DNA from: Polyrhizophydium stewartii
Lineage: Eukaryota > Chytridiomycota > Chytridiomycetes > Rhizophydiales
Length of the DNA: 16,134 nucleotides
Direction: 5' to 3'
Assembly: GCA_027604665.1 (NCBI GenBank)
Contig: JADGIZ010000317.1
Span: 1 to 16,134 of the forward strand
Shown here: one piece after another, positions 10,437 to 16,134 of the stretch
Position numbering within the stretch: position 1 is the first letter of the stretch
How the letters are laid out: each line of letters starts with the position of its first letter
Position numbers and translations under genes: made by a program
Notes under the pieces: generated by a model
Seen by the model: only the letters and a program-made list of their open reading frames with translations
Databases searched by the model: none
What the model was told of the DNA's origin: nothing

Positions 10437-10873
10437 CTACTTGCGGGCGTCCTCGCCCAGCGTGCGCATCAGCAGAAACGTCGTGTCGATGAACCGCTCG
10501 ACGCAGTTGACGAGGCACACTGGACGACACGACGTCAGCTTGGCTCGCGACGAGCGGGCGGCTCCCCGCTGGCGGCTGCGAGCGGCGCAGGGCAACGGCC
10601 GGTCTAACGACGGGCTGCCGCATGGCCCCCGCCGGGCTGCCGCCGGGTCGCCCCTCGCATAGCTGCGACCGACGCACCACGGTCCGAGTTGTCGAGCTGA
10701 GGCCTGATCTTCGTGATGCACTTGTCCCAGCACAGGTCAGTGTACTCGTGCACCTGCGCCTGGAAGGTCGCGCGCTGCTCCTCCATCTCGATGAACTTGG
10801 CCAGCTCGGCCGACGACTTGGCGTCCAGCTTGGCGTCCAGGCCCGAAATCGCCGAGGCCAGCTTGCTGTCCAT
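10437..10873 (-). CDS. TIM8: Tim8, small TIM chaperone of the mitochondrial intermembrane space
   Basis: Tim8 partners Tim13 in a hexameric chaperone that escorts hydrophobic precursors, such as Tim23, across the intermembrane space. Two exons, 10873-10678 and 10519-10437, join in phase 1 and encode 92 residues. The twin CX3C motif is complete: Cys48/Cys52 (LCWDKCI) and Cys67/Cys71 (CLVNCVERFIDTT), with 14 residues between the pairs, the same spacing as human TIMM8A. The intron 10677-10520 (158 bases) removes the segment between the two motifs and brings Asn-Ser-Asp-Arg-Val directly before the second pair. ELCWEKC and VNCVERFIDT in TIMM8A mark this as Tim8 rather than Tim9, Tim10 or Tim13. 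No targeting presequence is visible, as expected for a protein trapped by oxidative folding. Its ATG faces the Oca1-like gene 166 bases away. Confidence 0.93.
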
Positions 10874-11039
10874 GTTCGGGCAAGGTCACCAAACGGCCAT
10901 TCGCGGCCTTGTCGCTGCTGGCAGCATCGGCGGCGCCGATCGCTCATCGCCTAGGCACGGGCCGCGCCGTGCTTGTGGCCCGGGATGCCAGAGCGGCGGG
11001 TCTGGCCAGTGAGCAGCGGCGGCCTGTCGGTGTGGGCAC
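10874..11039. promoter_or_regulatory. Divergent space between TIM8 and the Oca1-like gene
   Basis: This 166-base space separates two outward-facing start codons and is probably a shared promoter. It holds two perfect short dyads: arms atcggc/gccgat at 10926-10931 and 10935-10940, and arms gcacgg/ccgtgc at 10955-10960 and 10967-10972. Such palindromes can bind dimeric factors but are also easy to find in GC-rich DNA. No TATA box is seen. The right edge depends on the uncertain start of the Oca1-like gene. Confidence 0.4.
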
Positions 11040-11873
11040 ATGCGCACCGGCGCCGGCTTCGCCCAAGATGGGGCAGCACCTGATTCCGCCCTTGGTGAGC
11101 TGTCGGCGATGCTCGGCGACGGCGGCGATAGCCTGAAGCCGCCTCCCCACAAGTCCTTGCTTTTACAAGAAAGCCTGACCCCCCGCTCGATGCCGCCCGG
11201 CCCCAGAACTTTGGTCTTGTCGAGGACCGCCTGTATCGCTCGGGCCAGCCCAACGAGCTCAACTTCCCGTTCCTCGAGAAGCTTGGACTCAAGACAGTCG
11301 TGTTCCTGGCTCCCGAAGAGCCCAACCAGCGCTTGTGCGTGCTCCCGCAGGCGCAGCTTGCGCTGCTCAGCCGCCAGACGCAGCGCAGAGACTCTGACCC
11401 TGCGCCGCGGACGCCGTCGCCCGCCCGTCGCCCGCGCGACGCCCCGCGGCAGCCTCAACTTTGTCGACGACCAGGACATCCGCTTCTTTCACCTCGGGTA
11501 CAACACATCGGCCAACGCATGGGATCCCATCTCGGAAGAGGTCGTGCTCGAGAGCCTCGAGCTCATGCTCGACCCGCACAACTATCCGCTCATCGTCATG
11601 TGCAATCTCGGCCGCCACCGCACGGGCACAGTCGTGGGCTGCCTGCGCAAGCTGCAGCGCTGGAACCTGACCTCCATCTTCGAGGAGTACCGGCGCTACG
11701 CAGGACCCAAAGTGCGCATCCTTTCTGAGCGTAAGCGCGCAATCAAGCATGCATCGAACCGCAGCATGCAACTGCCCCTACGCCCCATCTGACCCCGCGC
11801 ATGTACAGAGTTTATTGAGCTCTTTGACACGGACCTGATCCGTGTGCCTCTCAACCACCCAAAGTGGCTCTGA
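11040..11873 (+). CDS. OCA1: Oca1-like putative protein tyrosine phosphatase (Siw14/Oca family)
   Basis: Members of the fungal Oca/Siw14 phosphatase group act in oxidant-induced cell-cycle arrest and inositol pyrophosphate control; the direct substrate of Oca1 is unclear. Exons: 11040-11094, 11154-11334, 11453-11730, 11809-11873, giving 192 residues with agreeing phases. Family landmarks: [60 protein letters not shown], the phosphatase loop [12 protein letters not shown] (catalytic Cys129, Arg135), [20 protein letters not shown] and [11 protein letters not shown] before the stop. The His that precedes Cys in classical phosphatases is Met here; I recall the same in Oca1-type proteins, so it is probably a family trait. 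The first exon is tentative: it uses the only in-frame ATG I could link, through a 59-base intron. From [10 protein letters not shown] onward the assignment is firm. The stop is three bases from the stop of the convergent ArfGAP gene. Confidence 0.88.
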
Positions 11874-11876
11874 CGC

Positions 11877-14800
11877 TCATCGCGGCGAGCCGCTGGCGGC
11901 CGCTCGCTCAAGACAGGCCAAACAGTCGGCAAAGTGGGCGCCGGGATCCATTGCCTTGCGCAGCTCCAGAAAATCCATGCAAGTCCGCCCGCGCGGATCC
12001 TGCGTCGCGTCAGCCCTGACTTGCAACCCAATATCAGTGCAAGCGAGGCTCGTAGGGCCGCCCTCACCTCTGCCGAAGCGCTGGCACCGCGCGCGAGAAG
12101 ATAAACCATCGCATCCAGGTCAAGCAAGAATGAAGCTGCTTGCAGAGGCGTGCATTCGGTCGTCTCGATCCTGGAAAACGCCGTTGTGCTCCATCCGTTT
12201 AGCAGAAGCAGCTCGGCCACTGTGAACCTGTCCTGAGAGCCTGCAGTTGCATCCTTGTACATGCGCTCGGGGCTTGTATCATCGAGAGATAGGCTACTCA
12301 TTCCGAGCGCCAAGTGCATGCCCTCAGGCAGGTCCTGCTGCGTCGCGCCAGACGCAATGCATCTAAGCACGCCAGCAAGATCTCGCTCAAGCACTGCGTT
12401 GCGCAGAGCTGTCCGCAAGGCTGGGCCGGCAAGAAGCGGCTCTATGAACGCTTTGTTTTGATACTGGTGCTCCGGCGTCAGTCTTTTGAATACAAAGAAT
12501 CGTGTCGAATCATCCCACCTTGTCCTTAATGTACGCGCTCTTGACTTCGAGGCGATCCGTCGCACGCGGCTTAACGACCTGCTGCGACTCCCACACAGAA
12601 TTGGAGAGGCTGTTGCCGATTGCGCACACGACACCGAGAGTCTCGCGTGTCCACGACGCCGTGTCAAGCGTCGCTGATCGAATCTTTGGCCACGGGTCAA
12701 GGTGAGCACAACAAGTTTGGTTCCCGCAAGCCCGGCTTACATTGCAGCTCACCTTGCTGATATGTGTTCCCAGTCCACGATGCACTCCAGAGCATTCTAT
12801 TTCAATGAAAAAAGTCATGTTAGCCTTCCAGCTTTGCGTAAACGGCACACGACAACTCACCCTTGCACACGAGGCAGCCCAAGTTGATGCTCGACCAATC
12901 GGGTTGGCGATGTCCGCAATCGGCGCAGACTGCGCACATAGTTTGCTGTCAGAGTAAAAAACGCCAGTCTGGACATGGCATGAAACTCCTACACATGTTG
13001 GATGAATCGGCTGCCCATAGCTGTGACAGAATCGTGTCGCTAGCGGCTTGCTGCGACTCCAGTGTGCTCTGACGCGAGCCGCCGACTGGCGAGTCGTCAA
13101 TCTCCTCGGCGGTCCCGTTGAGCATGGCCTCGATGGCGTTTTGCACGACCGAGACCCACGCCTTGAGATCGTCATCGTCTGTCGCCTGGTAGATGCGGCG
13201 AGTGTTTTGCGCCGAGAGAATCTCAAAGCAGAACCGCCGGTCGACGTTGCGTGCCTCGCGCACCGAACAAAAGCGCAAGTTCACAACCGAAACACCGGCG
13301 CTCTCGCCAAGGTTCTTCCAGTTGCTATGCTCTATGCTTAGTCTGCGTCAGACACCAAGAGTGCCGCCGCGCGAGGCCTCCTCCATGGCGCCTGGCATTC
13401 TGCCGAGCATATCTCTCCCACCTTCGAGGTGGCCTCGTGCCACAACGCACCATGACTTGCGCCACGCAAGATTGCTCGCAGATCCAGACACTGGAATCGG
13501 GCTGGAAGATGCCCCCGATGACGCAACAAAGAGAAACCCCTCCCGCTTGCGTCCGAGCCGCGCGGCATCCAAATCGTGCTGCGGACCCTCGTGCGTCGTG
13601 CGCACACGGGAGATCTCGCCCGCTTTTGCGCCAGGTTGCGTGCACTGGCTGTTCCTCCCAGCCGAATGCGCCAGAAGCCCATCAATTGAAGTGTCGGACG
13701 GGTCAAAGCCGATCTTCTCCATCGACGACGATGCAACGAGCTGTCCGCTCAGCGACGACGTCGTCCTCGCTTCTATAGCCTTGCGCTGTTCTTGAACATC
13801 CTTGCGCCGCTGGTGTATTGCCTTGGTCATGTGAGTCAGCTGTGCGACGATCTCGTCGAGCTCCGGCCGCTTCTCTCCGAGGCGATTGGCGACTGCTCCA
13901 AATTGAGCCGTCTGTCACACACACATACGAGTCAGAAACCATGGAGATTCTTTTGTGGACCTCTGCGGCAGCCGCAAGCTCGACTCACTTGTTTCTCGGC
14001 AAAATTACTGAACAGAAAGCCAATCTCCATTTCCATCTGCTGGCCGTGCATCTCAGTGAGCTGCTGATAGTAGTCAAAGCTGCAGCACAGTCGGCACGGC
14101 GAGTAGCGTCAGCACAACAAATGTAGACCACCACTCCTTTGACTCCGCGCTCCGACCATTTAAGCTCAAACGATCTGCGTTTGCTTTGAAACTTTGCGTC
14201 CAATTGCAGCCGCTTCTTCTTGTCATCATTTCTAATCGAGAGGTATTTTTGCTCGAAAGCTTGGTAATCTTGCGACTCTTGCTCGAACTCTTTCTTGCGG
14301 CGCTCGGCATACTTGACCTCACGTGTGTAGAGGCCGCGCAAGGGGTCAATCAGCAGTGTTTGGAAGTGGCTGCTGCTCATCTCAGCCTGAGAAGCGAGGA
14401 TCTCCGACGCGGACTCGAGGTATGATCGCATCGCTTGACTGAGCAGTGGAAGCTGCATGGCCGCCTCGACAAAAGCCTTCTCAGCAGCTTGCCGTGCTCG
14501 CGAAAGCTCAAGCAATGCGTCGGCGGATTTGAGAACCCGCTTGATGCTCTGCTTCAGCGTCGCCGTCTTTCCCTCGAACTCAGAGAGTGTCGCGCGGAAA
14601 AGCGGCCCGTCCTCAAACGCCGCCACGCCCCAGCTTCCAACGGCGGCACTCCCGGACGCCGATGACGCGGTTCCCTGGGATCCTTGAGCGGATATTGTGG
14701 TCTCTCGTCTCGGAAGTACGCTGTTGTCCGCGAGCCGCTCCCGACCAGCGCCCGTCTGAGTTGCGTCTCGGCTTGGTGGCGCATGCCTGCGAGAAAGCGA

Positions 14801-15777
14801 CAGCTGCGACGTCTTCTCGGGAAGCGGCGGCCAAAAGCTGGTTGGTGTTGCGACAAAGAATATCGCCAAGTGCTGCTGGATCTGACCATCCGGTCCTTGC
14901 GAAGCAAACTGGATGCTCGCAGACAGGCGCAGCATCAGCACAGGCAGCGAGTGCTGGACATCACCCGCCCAGATCAAGTCGCTTACTGCGATGTTTTCTC
15001 GCCAGGGTAGAGGCAGCGAGCTCGTGATGGACGGGCGCCCAAGCTTCCATGTCCACGAATACAGCATCGGCCTCCCCGCGAGCGGCTGCATCCTTATCGG
15101 CACGATGTGCTCTCCTTGCGCTGAAGCAAACCTGTCAGCGGACATGTGAGAGCACATCCGTCCAGGTCGCGCCACCAACCTCGCTCTCGCAAGATCACGA
15201 GCTGGCGACGAGGCTCGCGCGCCGTGTTATCAACTCGGAACGTCAGAGCGAGCATCACGTCGCCGTCGCAGTCGAGCGAGATGTGAGGTGCTGAGGCTCG
15301 CACGGCCGGCGACTCGGCTCCGGGAGTCGAAGCGGCCTCGGTCTGGGCTTGCGCCATCGGCGCCAGTCCGAGTCGCTGAATGGACGTCCGCAGAAGCTCG
15401 GCGCCAGTGCCTATATCATCGTTACTGTCGTCGCTCTCTGTATCCGAGTCGCTTCGCCCGCCAGGCCGCGGGCGGGCGGGCTCCGGGCCGGGCCTCCGCG
15501 CTCCAAAGAGCGCCTCGAAGGCGAGCGGCTGCGTGTTACCGTCGGTCGCCTGAAGGACGACAGTGTCGGCCACGAATATGAGCCGCGGCCCGGTTTGTGT
15601 GTTGTCGTCCGTGACAACCGTAACCGACTCCAGGTTTACGCCTGAGGGAGCAATATTGTAAGCGACTCACTCAGCATGCAAGTCGCCGCACGGCTCGTTG
15701 TCGCCATATGCCATTTGGGCCAACGGCAGCGCCGGTGATGCGCCAGCGTTGCTCTCACCGCTGCAGATGTTGCCCAT
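11877..15777 (-). CDS. csx2: Csx2-like ArfGAP: N-terminal domain, BAR, PH, ArfGAP, ankyrin
   Basis: Predicted to sense curved, phosphoinositide-bearing membrane and to stimulate GTP hydrolysis on Arf proteins, controlling vesicle traffic. Exons, 5' to 3': 15777-15759, 15641-15180, 15120-14157, 14079-13989, 13911-13422, 13331-12993, 12929-12861, 12796-12753, 12683-12519, 12463-12068, 11999-11877; phases sum to 1053 residues. The start MGNICSG suits N-myristoylation and matches the MGN start I recall for fungal relatives. Residues to about 230 form the fungal N-terminal domain (ESVTVVTDDN, SWTWKLG). BAR spans about 328-560 (EDGPLFRATL, RRSFELK then FDYYQQL). PH spans about 635-745 (REGFLF, SVREARNVDRRFCFEIL, DLKAWVSVVQNAIEAM). 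ArfGAP starts near 789: zinc ligands CADC and CKEC, with the arginine finger in CSGVHRGLGTH. Weak ankyrin repeats follow (CTPLQAASFLLDLDAMVYLLARGA). Animal ACAPs share the BAR-to-ankyrin order but lack the long N-terminal domain. Exon 15120-14157 could hide a further intron. Confidence 0.9.
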
Positions 15778-16134
15778 GAATGTGGCAAAGACGCGCCAAC
15801 TCATCGTCTCTGGCGATATCTCGCCGCAGTCGTTCATCATGGTCGAAGCTCGCGGGGATCTCGACGCCGCCGCTCGGCGATCTGGTGCGTTGGGTCGCAC
15901 GAGAGGGGTGAGGGCGTGCCTATCCAACGAGGCGAGGGTCCAGCGGTGTGTCGCTGCTCCTGGTCGGCGCACAGCCGGGCAGCACCGCGGCCGCCGATGC
16001 CGTCACCGCCGGGCACCGCGCGGCTGGCGGGCGGCACAGCGCGGCGGCACAGCGGGCGGCAATGCACCACAGCGCACCGCCCGCATGCCACCGCCAGCAC
16101 AGCCGCCCCGCCGGCACTCAAAAGCCCAGATGCC
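15778..16134. other. Upstream region of the ArfGAP gene, no supported gene
   Basis: This 357-base end piece precedes the ArfGAP start and should hold its promoter and leader. It becomes extremely GC-rich and repetitive after about 15950. On the plus strand an ATG at 15839 opens a frame that stays open to the window end (98 codons), and a GTGCGT donor-like site lies at 15886-15891. This could be the first exon of a divergent gene, but composition alone keeps frames open here and I recognise no domain. I leave it uncalled. Confidence 0.4.
16031..16053 (+). repeat. Two copies of gcggcacagc
   Basis: The 10-base unit gcggcacagc occurs at 16031-16040 and 16044-16053, inside a wider run of GC-rich, repeat-like sequence. 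No function is evident. Confidence 0.55.

Noticed and set aside
13193..13795. Plus-strand frame of 200 codons
   Set aside because: Antisense to the PH region of the ArfGAP gene, where the minus strand shows clear conserved motifs.
1..16134. A bacterial origin or operon
   Set aside because: Every conserved protein is interrupted by GT-AG introns and all are eukaryotic families.
1..16134. CRISPR arrays, transposons, tRNA or rRNA genes
   Set aside because: No regular spaced repeats, transposase or reverse transcriptase motifs, terminal repeats or cloverleaf sequences were seen by eye on either strand.

Overview
The window looks like nuclear DNA of a GC-rich, intron-rich, zoosporic (flagellated) fungus, most likely chytrid-like. 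Four of the seven genes have a fungal character. AMP deaminase and the Oca1-type phosphatase read almost like textbook fungal proteins, and the last gene has the long layout I associate with the fungal Csx2 group of ArfGAPs. MKS1, a protein of the ciliary transition zone, is expected only in organisms that build cilia or flagella. Elongin B is missing from budding yeast but present in animals and other lineages. The phylum is an inference from this gene mix; no database search was run. The genes are split by about 41 short introns, mostly 55-160 bases, and exon phases agree at nearly every junction I checked.

Layout: AMP deaminase (+, 5' end unresolved), Elongin B (+), MKS1 (-), TMCO3/KefB-like cation:proton antiporter (+), Tim8 (-), Oca1-like phosphatase (+), BAR-PH-ArfGAP-ankyrin protein (-). 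From Elongin B onward the genes alternate as convergent and divergent pairs. Convergent stop codons are 36, 103 and only 3 bases apart. The two divergent pairs (MKS1/TMCO3-like and TIM8/OCA1-like) share spaces of 195 and 166 bases, which are likely two-way promoters.

The genes do not form one pathway. They cover purine nucleotide balance (AMP deaminase), Elongin BC complexes, the flagellar transition zone (MKS1), ion and pH balance of an internal membrane (antiporter), mitochondrial import (Tim8), stress or cell-cycle signalling (Oca1-like) and Arf-dependent membrane traffic (ArfGAP).

I found no RNA genes, transposons, CRISPR arrays or wholly new system. The most notable points are the flagellar gene in a fungal context, heavy use of GTGCG 5' splice sites in every gene except the ArfGAP, an intron that splits the Gln-Asp motif of the antiporter, an Ala in place of the usual Cys in an AMP deaminase active-site motif, and a myristoylation-type start on the ArfGAP encoded by a 19-base first exon. 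Exon models were built by eye from reading frames, splice signals and remembered family alignments. The weakest parts are the 5' end of AMP deaminase, the second exon and C-terminal exons of MKS1, and the first exon of the Oca1-like gene.
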